A stretch of DNA of 64,000 bases from a virus, in IMG/VR virus record IMGVR_UViG_3300047334_000093, positions 1-64,000 of that record. One strand, written 5' to 3'. The notes under the pieces are model-generated. The model did not search any database. It saw nothing but the letters and a program-made list of their open reading frames with translations, and was not told the DNA's origin. The position numbers and the translations under genes were made by a program. Below, in pieces: positions 22,134-29,772 of the stretch (position 1 is the stretch's first letter; every line of letters begins with the position of its first letter).

Positions 22134-22523
22134 ATGGCTTTGGCAGCCATGCACTTATCTGACCCGGCGGACGGGTTGCGGAATAAAGTAGGATCGCTGA
22201 AAGGTTTTGAGCTTTTTCATAATCAGGTTCTAGTCGCGACCTATTTTCGACCCGAGAAATCAAAGGGCGGTATTTTCCTTCCCGAACAAGTTGCAAAAGG
22301 TGATCGGTTTGAGGGTAAGGTCGGACTTGTGCTTATGACAGGCCCTGCGGCGTTCTTGGACGATGCCAATTTTGCCTTTCACGGCGTCAAGGTGCATGAA
22401 GGCGAATGGGCCGTGTATCGACCGTCTGATGGTTGGGAATGCGAAATCAACGGTCAGTTATGCCGAATTTTGTCGGATAGCAACATCAAAGGTCGGGTTG
22501 CGCATCCCGACATGGTGTTCTGA
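22134..22523 (+). CDS. GroES-like phage co-chaperonin
   Basis: The 129-aa protein has the GroES fold pattern: FELFHNQVLVATYFRPEKSK, GGIFLPEQV as the mobile loop, FEGKVGLVLMTGP, then VHEGEWAVYRPSDGWECEI. Phage GroES analogues such as T4 gp31 replace host GroES so that the chaperonin can fold the capsid protein. The position between portal and capsid genes fits. The start follows CGGAGC. Confidence 0.8.
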   Translation: MALAAMHLSDPADGLRNKVGSLKGFELFHNQVLVATYFRPEKSKGGIFLPEQVAKGDRFEGKVGLVLMTGPAAFLDDANFAFHGVKVHEGEWAVYRPSDGWECEINGQLCRILSDSNIKGRVAHPDMVF

Positions 22524-22756
22524 TGGATACGATTCATTCATTGGTAGACACTGCTTATGCTGCGTCATATCGCCCTGGCGAAAAAACAGCGCTGATTACA
22601 AATCTGACGGCATTGTTGAAATCTGATTCAACACAAATGGATTTGGCCAATCAGCTCGTTGCTTCAATGGTTGGCATTCCAACGGAGCGGTGCGTCATAA
22701 CAGCCGCCAAACTTTCAGTTCTTCGTTCCGCGATTGCAGGAGCGCAAAATGGCTGA
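22523..22756 (+). CDS. Small head-region protein, 77 aa
   Basis: It is helical (HSLVDTAYAASYRPGEKTAL; LANQLVASMVGIPTERC) and overlaps the GroES-like stop as TGATG. No domain is recognised. Its end overlaps the scaffold start. Confidence 0.6.
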   Translation: MDTIHSLVDTAYAASYRPGEKTALITNLTALLKSDSTQMDLANQLVASMVGIPTERCVITAAKLSVLRSAIAGAQNG

Positions 22757-23675
22757 AGAAGAACTCCTGATCGAAGATGGAGAAACCATTGAGGTTGAAC
22801 TTCCGTCTGCAGAAGCCAAAGAGGCGCCGGTTGTCGTTACGCAAGACGACGGCATAGCAGAACTTAAAAAGCAGCTTGAAGAAGCGAAACAACAAGCTGA
22901 AGTTGAAAAAAGAGCACGCGAAGCTGCCGAACTTCGAGCCAAATCAAGTGACCAGCAAGCAATTCAGTTTCGCTCGGCGGCCGAACAATCGCAGTATGAA
23001 ACAGTCGTTCGGGCGCTTGATCAGCATCAAGCCCAGGCTGATATCATTGAAGCCCGACTTACTAAAGCCATGGAATCTGGAGATTACGTTGCGGCTGCAA
23101 AAGCGCAACGCGAGCAATCCGCCATGCAGGCAAGAATTATTCAGCTTGAAAACGGCAAACTTGGCTTAGAGCAAAAACGCAATCAGCCTGCTGAGCGTAC
23201 AGTTGATCCGATAGAGGCACAACTTGCTCAATTTTCAGGGCCAACACGGGACTGGTTAAGAAGTCACCCGGATGTTTTGACAAATCCCGAACAGGGTCAG
23301 CTCGCAGCCTCGGCAGATATTAAGGCAAAGCGGGCTGGATATCAGCCAGACACGACGGAATATTTTGCTTTTGTCGAACGTGAGCTCGGATATGCGCAAC
23401 CAATGGAACCAGCAAAACCCCGTGCGGCGCCAATCCCCGCTGCCCCGCCGTCTCGCGAAACATCACCGCGTCAGGCATCATCAGGCGGCATGGGTTTGAC
23501 GCCCGATCAAGCTCGGCACGCTGCATCTATTGGCATTCAGGTCAACGGAAACACAGTGCGGTTAAACGCGAAAGCGCGGGCAAATGCCGAAACATGTGGA
23601 CTTAGCGATGCCGATTATGCCAAGGCCGCACTGGCTGATATCCGCGACGGTCGTATTTCCGATAGGATAAATTAA
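22749..23675 (+). CDS. Capsid scaffold protein (probable)
   Basis: ATG 22749 follows CAGGAG. The 308-aa product has an acidic N-terminus (AEEELLIEDGETIEVELP) and a very long charged coiled coil (LKKQLEEAKQQAEVEKRARE). A Pro-rich segment and a C-terminal domain (SIGIQVNGNTVRLNAKARAN) follow. The extended helical, acidic layout just before the capsid genes is typical of scaffolding proteins, which are assembled inside the prohead and then leave. The C-terminal basic region would contact the coat protein. Confidence 0.75.
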   Translation: MAEEELLIEDGETIEVELPSAEAKEAPVVVTQDDGIAELKKQLEEAKQQAEVEKRAREAAELRAKSSDQQAIQFRSAAEQSQYETVVRALDQHQAQADIIEARLTKAMESGDYVAAAKAQREQSAMQARIIQLENGKLGLEQKRNQPAERTVDPIEAQLAQFSGPTRDWLRSHPDVLTNPEQGQLAASADIKAKRAGYQPDTTEYFAFVERELGYAQPMEPAKPRAAPIPAAPPSRETSPRQASSGGMGLTPDQARHAASIGIQVNGNTVRLNAKARANAETCGLSDADYAKAALADIRDGRISDRIN

Positions 23676-23676
23676 G

Positions 23677-24138
23677 ATGCCGCATGAACCACAAAGAACG
23701 CCTATGCGAAGCAGCGCCCCGGTCGTGGACCGGCTTGAACGTCGCAGCAATCGAGACCAATGGGCGTTTGATATTCCGAAGCACAAAATTCCCGAGGGAA
23801 CGTCATACGAGTTTAAGGCAACTCATATTTTGAATGAACCCAATACTACCCATATGATGGGGCTTGCTTTGGATCATTGGCGCCCGGTTCCGGCTGGGCG
23901 ACACCCTGAGTTGGTGCCGCCTGGCACTGATCCGACATCTCCGTTGGTGGTCAAAAATATGACCCTAATGGAGCGGCCTCAATATTTGACCGATGAAGCG
24001 CGCGCCGAAGATCACCGAAACGCGCTGGAACCGGTAAATACGATGCGGCAAAAACTTGGTGAAAAAGTCGTTGATGCCGGCGGCATTCAGATCAACAAAC
24101 TGCATCGTTCCATGGAACGATCTGAAATACCCGATTAA
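23677..24138 (+). CDS. Head-region protein of unknown function, 153 aa
   Basis: The protein has a basic N-terminus with RSNRDQWAFDIPKHKIPEGT and a Pro-rich middle (LDHWRPVPAGRHPELVPPGT). It ends in a helical, charged tail. It immediately follows the scaffold gene. I recognise no family; a capsid accessory role is inferred from position. Confidence 0.6.
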   Translation: MPHEPQRTPMRSSAPVVDRLERRSNRDQWAFDIPKHKIPEGTSYEFKATHILNEPNTTHMMGLALDHWRPVPAGRHPELVPPGTDPTSPLVVKNMTLMERPQYLTDEARAEDHRNALEPVNTMRQKLGEKVVDAGGIQINKLHRSMERSEIPD

Positions 24139-24183
24139 ACGCTTGCGCCACAACTAAAGTTGTTGTAGCGCCATCAATTCGGT

Positions 24184-24200
24184 CTCTGCACGGCGCAGAG
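24184..24200 (+). terminator. Stem-loop in the gap before the decorator and capsid genes
   Basis: A six-base stem (CTCTGC/GCAGAG) with a five-base loop is followed by a moderately T-rich sequence. It lies in the only large gap (127 bp) in the head gene cluster. It may be an RNA stabiliser or attenuator upstream of the abundant capsid mRNAs rather than a real terminator. Confidence 0.3.
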
Positions 24201-24265
24201 GCTTTGATTTCATTGGTTCCTCTTGGCAATGGATGCCTGGATGGCGCTGATAGAAGGCTTGCGCC

Positions 24266-24853
24266 GTGGCAAACACACTCGCTCCATATGGCTTTATGCC
24301 GATCCGTCGCCAAGATGGCGCGGCTTGGACTAACAATTTAAGCGCTCGAAATTTAGCAAATTCATACAATACGCCTCTTTATCGAGGCGACGTTTTGGTT
24401 TCTCTAGGCAGCGGCTATGTCGCTCAGGCAACGCCTGGCACGACCCAGGTGGCAGGAATTTTTATGGGTTGTCGTTACCTGAGTTTGTCTCAAGGGCATT
24501 CGCTTTGGTTGCCGTTCTTTTCTGGGAACGGCGACGTTAATACGAATTCAGTGATTGACGTTTTCATGGTTGATGATCCTTCTGTCCTGTTCAAAGTGCA
24601 ATGTAACGGCGGCCCCGTAACGCAGGCAAACATTGGCAACAATGCTAATTTTGCGATCGGAACCGGTTCGTCCGGAACTGGTCTAAGTGGCGCAACTTTA
24701 GATGTTTCGACAATTGCCACAACGGCCACGTTGCCGTTTAGGATTGTTAGGCTCGTCACAAGTGTGGAAAACGGCGGCGACCCAACCACGGCATATAACG
24801 AAGTTGAGGTTGCATTTAACAATCAGGACTTCAAGTCCTTAACGGGCATTTAA
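24266..24853 (+). CDS. Capsid decoration/cement-type protein (probable)
   Basis: Starting at GTG 24266, the 195-aa product reads MANTLAPYGFMPIRRQDGAA, then YRGDVLVSLGSGYVAQATPG and GIFMGCRYLSLSQ. This is a layout I associate with small beta-rich head proteins encoded just before the coat protein in podoviruses. A VFMVDDPSVLFKVQ strand pair and a Gly/Thr-rich C-terminus follow. It probably coats or stabilises the capsid, but this rests on position and recall of the family, not on a named domain. Confidence 0.65.
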   Translation: MANTLAPYGFMPIRRQDGAAWTNNLSARNLANSYNTPLYRGDVLVSLGSGYVAQATPGTTQVAGIFMGCRYLSLSQGHSLWLPFFSGNGDVNTNSVIDVFMVDDPSVLFKVQCNGGPVTQANIGNNANFAIGTGSSGTGLSGATLDVSTIATTATLPFRIVRLVTSVENGGDPTTAYNEVEVAFNNQDFKSLTGI

Positions 24854-24866
24854 GGAGTTCTGACAT

Positions 24867-25778
24867 ATGCCAGTTTCACTCGTATCAATCCGCAATGAGT
24901 TGTTGCCTGGTTTGCGCGACGTATATGGGAAATACACGCAAATTCCGCAACAGTGGCCCCAGATGTTTAAATCTGGCAAGTCCAAAATGGCGTTTGAGCG
25001 TTCGACCGAAATGCGCTTTCTCGGATACGCGCAGATTAAGAACGAGGGCCAAGCAACCACGACGGATAACAATGCTGGAGAGCGCTATCTTTATAACCAA
25101 GAACACCAAGAAATTGGTCTCGGTTATGCGGTAACGCGTAAAGCCATTGATGACAACCTATACAAGCAGCAGTTTAACCCGTCAAACCTTGGCTTGCAAA
25201 ATTCGTTTGTGCAGACAAAGGAAATTTACGGCGCAAACGTCTACAATACTGCGAACGTCTACAACCCAATGGTTGGTGGCGATGGGCAACCGCTTTGCAG
25301 CACCGTGCACCCGATTGACGGCAACGTTGTGGCAAACACCCCGACCGTGCAGGTCGACCTAAGCGAAACGTCACTGCTTAATGCTCAAATTTCAATCAGG
25401 ACAAATTACCGCGACGCAGCTGGCCTGAAGATTTATGCTCGGGCGGAAAAACTTATCATTCCTCCCGCGCTTGAGCCAGTGGCGATCCGGCTGTTGAAAA
25501 CAGTTTTGCGTCCCGGCACGCCAGACAACGACGTGAACGCCATTCTGTCTACAGCTGGCGGACTTTCCGATTATTTGGTGTGCGACTATCTCACATCTCC
25601 GTTTTCTTGGTTTATCAAAACCAACATTGACGGACTTCTTTATCTCGAACGTATTCCATTTGAAATGGATATGCAGGTCGATTATGACACCGACAATCTA
25701 AAAGTTAAAGGATACGAGCGTTATTCCTTTTCCTACTTCAACTGGCGCTCCATTTGGGGAAGTTTTCCCACCAGCTGA
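24867..25778 (+). CDS. Major capsid protein
   Basis: The 303-aa protein has an excellent ribosome site (AAGGAG) and contains FERSTEMRFLGYAQIKNEGQ, a GYAVTRKAIDDNLYKQQF segment and the closing YERYSFSYFNWRSIWG. Together these resemble the Mu gpT-like/HK97-fold coat protein branch. Position after the scaffold and decorator genes supports it. No N-terminal delta domain is visible, consistent with use of a separate scaffold. Confidence 0.8.
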   Translation: MPVSLVSIRNELLPGLRDVYGKYTQIPQQWPQMFKSGKSKMAFERSTEMRFLGYAQIKNEGQATTTDNNAGERYLYNQEHQEIGLGYAVTRKAIDDNLYKQQFNPSNLGLQNSFVQTKEIYGANVYNTANVYNPMVGGDGQPLCSTVHPIDGNVVANTPTVQVDLSETSLLNAQISIRTNYRDAAGLKIYARAEKLIIPPALEPVAIRLLKTVLRPGTPDNDVNAILSTAGGLSDYLVCDYLTSPFSWFIKTNIDGLLYLERIPFEMDMQVDYDTDNLKVKGYERYSFSYFNWRSIWGSFPTS

Positions 25779-25810
25779 TAAGCGCAAAATCGGCTTAAAA
25801 GGGATTTGTT

Positions 25811-26059
25811 ATGAAAATGGTTGCGGGCCGCGGCGGCGCGGAATGGAAAAAAGACAGGGTTTCGAGCAATTCTCGAAAAGAAACGGCGAAAGCAGCTGAT
25901 ATCAAAACTGACGGCTATAAGCGGGGTGGCCGGATTGGCAAAGAGGTGGAAATGGCGGGCGAGAAAATGAAAGCAAACCTTTCTCGTCCCGGCCGCAAAA
26001 TGGGTGGTCGCGTCGGTTGCGAAGACTCTCCGCTTTCCGGCGCTTCTAAGATTACCTGA
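25811..26059 (+). CDS. Basic 82-aa protein with two GGR[V/I] motifs
   Basis: The highly basic protein carries KRGGRIGKEVEMAGE and RKMGGRVGCEDS, two copies of the GGR[V/I] signature also seen in the genes at 21495 and 36564. The charge suggests interaction with packaged DNA or with acidic virion parts. A ribosome site is weak. Its stop overlaps the next start as TGATG. Confidence 0.65.
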   Translation: MKMVAGRGGAEWKKDRVSSNSRKETAKAADIKTDGYKRGGRIGKEVEMAGEKMKANLSRPGRKMGGRVGCEDSPLSGASKIT

Positions 26060-26382
26060 TGCCTAATGCCAGGTATCAGACCATTACGGCCGTGGGGAGT
26101 TACCCGGTCGCGCTAGATTGGCGCGGCACCCCACCGGCTACCTCCATTCAGGTGGCCGTCACGGGCGGCTCTGGCACATATGGGCTTCAATGGACGCTGG
26201 ATGATCTAAACACGACGGCCACGCCGCGGTGGGTGAACGATAACGGCATTCCGCCTGGCACAACTGCCGCCAGCGCTGTATCGTTTCAAAACTTTCCTGC
26301 TGCTTGGTTGCAGCTTGTCGTGACATCCGCGATCGGCCTTACGCTTGAGTTTAAAGTGTTGGAATCGACACAACATAGCTGA
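26059..26382 (+). CDS. Small beta-sandwich virion protein, 107 aa
   Basis: The Gly/Thr-rich strand pattern (YPVALDWRGTPPATSIQVAV; GGSGTYGLQWTLDDLN; AWLQLVVTSAIGLTLEFKVL) suggests a compact beta-sandwich, as in capsid decoration or head-tail joining proteins. It lies between the capsid and connector genes with overlapping ends. No named family. Confidence 0.6.
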   Translation: MPNARYQTITAVGSYPVALDWRGTPPATSIQVAVTGGSGTYGLQWTLDDLNTTATPRWVNDNGIPPGTTAASAVSFQNFPAAWLQLVVTSAIGLTLEFKVLESTQHS

Positions 26383-27074
26383 TGTCCGGAACATCAAATT
26401 CCTACGCATTTCAACTTTCTCTTGGTGAAATTTCCCAGCAAGCTTTGGGGCGGATTGGATTACCGCGCGGTGAAATTTCAGCGCATCATGTGCGCGATGC
26501 GGAAATTCTGGGAAATCTAATATTATCTGAATGGAGCAATCAGGAGCCTAATCTTTGGCTTGTTGACACGCAAGTTGTTCCGCTTGTCGTCGGACAAGCC
26601 GTTTATGTTGTGCCTCCGACGACTATAAATATTTTGGATGCATACGTTACTTTGAATGCCGGCACCGCGTATGCCCAAGACCTGATAATTATGCCATTAA
26701 GCCGCAGCGATTATGCGGCGATGCCAAACAAAATGCTTCCAGGCCGCACCTCTCAGTTCTGGTATGATCGTTTGATTGCGCCAACCATTACGCTCTGGCC
26801 TGTTCCAAATTTGCAAAATTTTATTTTGACGTATTATCGTACGCGGCGCGCCCAGGATGCCGTGATGGCTAACGCCGATACGGTCGAATTGCCTTACCGG
26901 TTTATGGACGCTTACGTGGCTGAAATGGCAGCTCGATTGGCCATCACGTATGCGCCAGAAAAAGCCGGGCCTTTGGCCGTTGCGGCTGCGGCGGCTTATC
27001 AGAAAGCGTCTAACCAAGACGTTGAGGACGTTCCGATTTACATTTCTCCTTCTCTTTCTGGTTATTATCGTTGA
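26382..27074 (+). CDS. Head-tail adaptor (P22 gp4-like) protein
   Basis: The 230-aa product starts with SLGEISQQALGRIGLPRGEI. It goes on to LGNLILSEWSNQEPNLWLVD, PLVVGQAVYVVPPTTINILD and LPYRFMDAYVAEMAARLAIT. This helical-then-beta order is what I know from tail accessory/adaptor proteins that seal the portal in short-tailed phages. The stop overlaps the next TTG. Confidence 0.7.
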   Translation: MSGTSNSYAFQLSLGEISQQALGRIGLPRGEISAHHVRDAEILGNLILSEWSNQEPNLWLVDTQVVPLVVGQAVYVVPPTTINILDAYVTLNAGTAYAQDLIIMPLSRSDYAAMPNKMLPGRTSQFWYDRLIAPTITLWPVPNLQNFILTYYRTRRAQDAVMANADTVELPYRFMDAYVAEMAARLAITYAPEKAGPLAVAAAAAYQKASNQDVEDVPIYISPSLSGYYR

Positions 27075-27781
27075 GCTGGCGGCCTCACAGTCGGGCACGA
27101 GTGCGAGCTTCAGCGCCTACGGCATGGGCGGTTTGTGACCGTTGTGGGTTTACTTACAATCACGAAAATCTTGAGTGGCAATTCGAATATGCAGGGTCTC
27201 GGTTAGTCAACCGCCGCATATTGGTTTGTCAAACTTGCGTCGACGTTCCGCAAGAACAAAACAAACCAATACGCCTTCCGCCCGATCCGGTTCCGGTTCG
27301 TGATCCTAGGCCAGACCTTTATGCGCCCATGATGCCGTATATCGTGACGGACGATCGGGGCTCAGAACTTTACGATAGCAACGGTTCGCTTCAGACCGTT
27401 ATCGGAAATACGCCTATCACGACATCTAGGTTTGTCGGAGATGCCATTTTGACTGACACGAGTGGTGATTTTTTAACTGACACAAATGGGCTATTTCTTA
27501 ATGTGCCAGGCCAATACGTGAGTCCTGTTGCGGCTTTGGCGGGAACACCGACGATTCAACAAGTTAAAGTGGGGCAAGTAATCTTGGCTTCTCCGGTGTT
27601 TCCAACGCTCGGACCGGGAGACCCTTACAACCACGTCACGCGTGGCGATGGTGGCGGCATGGGGGTTCCGACACCGCCAACGCAACCGTGGCCAGGACGA
27701 TCCTTGAACGCGTTGCTTGATACCGGAACGAGCCCGATGCGGGACACGACCGGCGCTATTGTGTTCGACATACCGGATTAA
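27071..27781 (+). CDS. Virion-region protein with an N-terminal zinc ribbon
   Basis: The apparent start is TTG 27071, overlapping the adaptor stop, with no clear ribosome site. Residues about 21-58 contain AVCDRCGFTYNHENLEWQFE and a second CQTC pair, a zinc ribbon. PIRLPPDPVPVRDPRP follows. This ribbon plus PPDP pattern is a frequent podovirus connector-region protein of unknown role. The C-terminal half is beta-rich. Confidence 0.7.
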   Translation: MSWRPHSRARVRASAPTAWAVCDRCGFTYNHENLEWQFEYAGSRLVNRRILVCQTCVDVPQEQNKPIRLPPDPVPVRDPRPDLYAPMMPYIVTDDRGSELYDSNGSLQTVIGNTPITTSRFVGDAILTDTSGDFLTDTNGLFLNVPGQYVSPVAALAGTPTIQQVKVGQVILASPVFPTLGPGDPYNHVTRGDGGGMGVPTPPTQPWPGRSLNALLDTGTSPMRDTTGAIVFDIPD

Positions 27782-27787
27782 GCGCCA

Positions 27788-28282
27788 ATGCCCCAATTTG
27801 ATCTTTACCCTCAGGCGACATCTCTGACGGGAAATGAAATTTTCCTAATAGCTCAAAATAACAATTCGGCAAACTGCACGCTTCGACAAATTGCCAATGT
27901 AATTCCCAACATTCAAGGCCCGGGCGTTTTGGTCGGTTCAGGCGTGACGGCAGGCGCAACAAGCGTCATAATTCCAAATTTGCCACAAGTGCCACTCCAG
28001 ACTTCTTCATATCGGGTTACGGGGCAGTTTAATGGCCAAAGTGAAACGACCGGCGACCTTGTTAGCTTTGATTTTTCTGCTCTTTACAAACGCATTGGAA
28101 CAGGAAACCTGACGTTAGTTGGAACATACAACTCTAGCCAGTTTTATGCCGATTTGTCTGTTGCGCCCGCTACGGTCACGACTACGACTGGCGGTGGCAA
28201 CGCGCCACTGATTAGTGTCAATGGCGTGTCTGGAATTTCGATTGATTGGAACTGGACTCTTCAAATTGTCCAAGGTGTATAA
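27788..28282 (+). CDS. Beta-rich virion-region protein, 164 aa
   Basis: The sequence opens DLYPQATSLTGNEIFLIAQN, then CTLRQIANVIP, followed by Gly/Thr/Val-rich strands. The opening motif occurs at the start of many phage structural modules that sit at the tip of stalks. There are no signal or membrane segments. Function inferred as virion structural. Confidence 0.6.
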   Translation: MPQFDLYPQATSLTGNEIFLIAQNNNSANCTLRQIANVIPNIQGPGVLVGSGVTAGATSVIIPNLPQVPLQTSSYRVTGQFNGQSETTGDLVSFDFSALYKRIGTGNLTLVGTYNSSQFYADLSVAPATVTTTTGGGNAPLISVNGVSGISIDWNWTLQIVQGV

Positions 28283-28283
28283 A

Positions 28284-28358
28284 ATGAAATTGCGGCTTTG
28301 TTTTATTGCAGTTTCGTTGCTGCTTGGCGCCGCTGCGCAAACGGTGCTGGAAACGTGA
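28284..28358 (+). CDS. 24-aa signal-peptide-like mini-ORF coupled to the next gene
   Basis: ATG 28284 begins two bases after the previous stop. The peptide MKLRLCFIAVSLLLGAAAQT... is a complete Sec signal shape with a Lys/Arg start, hydrophobic core and AAAQ cleavage site. TGA (28356-28358) overlaps the GTG (28355) that begins the next gene with a second signal-like sequence. It may be a leader peptide for coupling, or the remains of a broken secreted gene. Confidence 0.4.
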   Translation: MKLRLCFIAVSLLLGAAAQTVLET

Positions 28359-29767
28359 AATTCCGTTGGGTCATTTTGGCATCTTCGGCACTGCTCGCCG
28401 CGGCGGGGCCGATTAACCCTTACCAGGTGGTTATTGGCACAACCGCCGGCACCCTGGCGGCGGGAAACGACAGTCGGTTTAGTGCACCAACCATCACGGG
28501 AGGCAGCATAAATGGCACTCCTATTGGTTCTTCTGCGCCGTCAACTGGTTCATTTTCGACCTTAAATGCAACGGGCGGTGGCACTTTAGCGAATGAAACC
28601 TTAACTTCGCCAACCATTAATTCTTCGACCATTAATTCTTCGACCATTACAAACATGACCGAGAACAACACCGGTCAGATGTATCAAAACAACGGCGCAC
28701 ACATTTTTCGCTATGGCGATCGAGCCTTTATCGGCGCGGCATCGGACAACCCGGCAAATAGCAATCGCTCGCAAACGCCAACCGATTGGCTGACGGCGTT
28801 GATGCAAAGCACACCAATTGGAGGATATCCGGTTTACGGAGCGCAAACTGCATCGCTATCCCGCTACGGTGCCATCGGCTTGCTGGGCGCATCTCAGGCG
28901 TCTGACAGCCAGGCACAGTCTGGTCTGCTCGGCTACACGCCAGCCGCCATCGGTGTAGCGGCGTGGGGCATCAACGACGACACCACGACCGGCTCCACCG
29001 CCGTATCGGCGTGGGGGTTTTACGGAGAAGGTTGGGCCAAAGGCTCGTCTTATCGGCCGGCATTCGCCGCAGAGTTTGAAGCCGACCGGTTCGGCACATT
29101 ACCGACCGGCACAACCAATCCCTACGCGACTAACGTCGGTGGCGGAGCTTATGGGCTTCAAATTGGGTCGGGTGGCGGACAGAGTTCGGGGACTGTGGAT
29201 GCACAGGGCGCCATCGTGGTGGTCAGCAACCCGAACGCCTATCAGACGGGCCTTACGTTTGGGTCGACTGCAATAACGGGCACGAACGGCAACGACAACG
29301 GCTACGGCGAAGCAATTGGGCTGGCGAAAAACCAGGCCATCGCATGGCACACGCCAGAAACGACAGGCGGCGTGACGGGCGGCACAACAGGAGCATTGAT
29401 CCGCTCCACCGTTACGCTCGGCGCCGACGCTTCCAGGATGGAATTTCAAAATGCTGGCGTGGTGTTCAGCAACGCGTCCGGGTTACAGATTTTCAGCATT
29501 TCGAATTCTTCGGGACCGACCAATACGCTGCAAATTCAATCAGGCGCCAGCACACAGGCGGCGGGGATTTATGTGATTGAAGGTTCTGGCGGCAGCGCGA
29601 ACCTGGGGCTTTATCCGGCCAGTGGTGGCGAATTAATCTTAAGCTCTTCTGTAACGCCTACCAGCACAACCGCTGCTTTAATACCTGCTTACGGATTTAT
29701 GCACATAAATGTCAATGGCACTGAAATGAGAATCCCTCTATTTTCACCCACCCAAGCAGGGGGGTAA
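28355..29767 (+). CDS. Tail fibre-like protein with an N-terminal signal-like sequence
   Basis: GTG 28355 gives MKFRWVILASSALLAAAGPI, a signal-like start. The remaining ~450 residues are Ser/Thr/Gly-rich. They contain the stalk-type motifs PTITGGSINGTPIGSSAPST and SPTINSSTINSSTITN, then a globular part with GLLGASQASDSQAQSGLLGY. Repeats such as PTITGGSINGTPIG are typical of trimeric tail fibres. The signal-like start is unexpected for a virion protein assembled in the cytoplasm. Confidence 0.65.
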   Translation: MKFRWVILASSALLAAAGPINPYQVVIGTTAGTLAAGNDSRFSAPTITGGSINGTPIGSSAPSTGSFSTLNATGGGTLANETLTSPTINSSTINSSTITNMTENNTGQMYQNNGAHIFRYGDRAFIGAASDNPANSNRSQTPTDWLTALMQSTPIGGYPVYGAQTASLSRYGAIGLLGASQASDSQAQSGLLGYTPAAIGVAAWGINDDTTTGSTAVSAWGFYGEGWAKGSSYRPAFAAEFEADRFGTLPTGTTNPYATNVGGGAYGLQIGSGGGQSSGTVDAQGAIVVVSNPNAYQTGLTFGSTAITGTNGNDNGYGEAIGLAKNQAIAWHTPETTGGVTGGTTGALIRSTVTLGADASRMEFQNAGVVFSNASGLQIFSISNSSGPTNTLQIQSGASTQAAGIYVIEGSGGSANLGLYPASGGELILSSSVTPTSTTAALIPAYGFMHINVNGTEMRIPLFSPTQAGG

Positions 29768-29772
29768 TTTTT

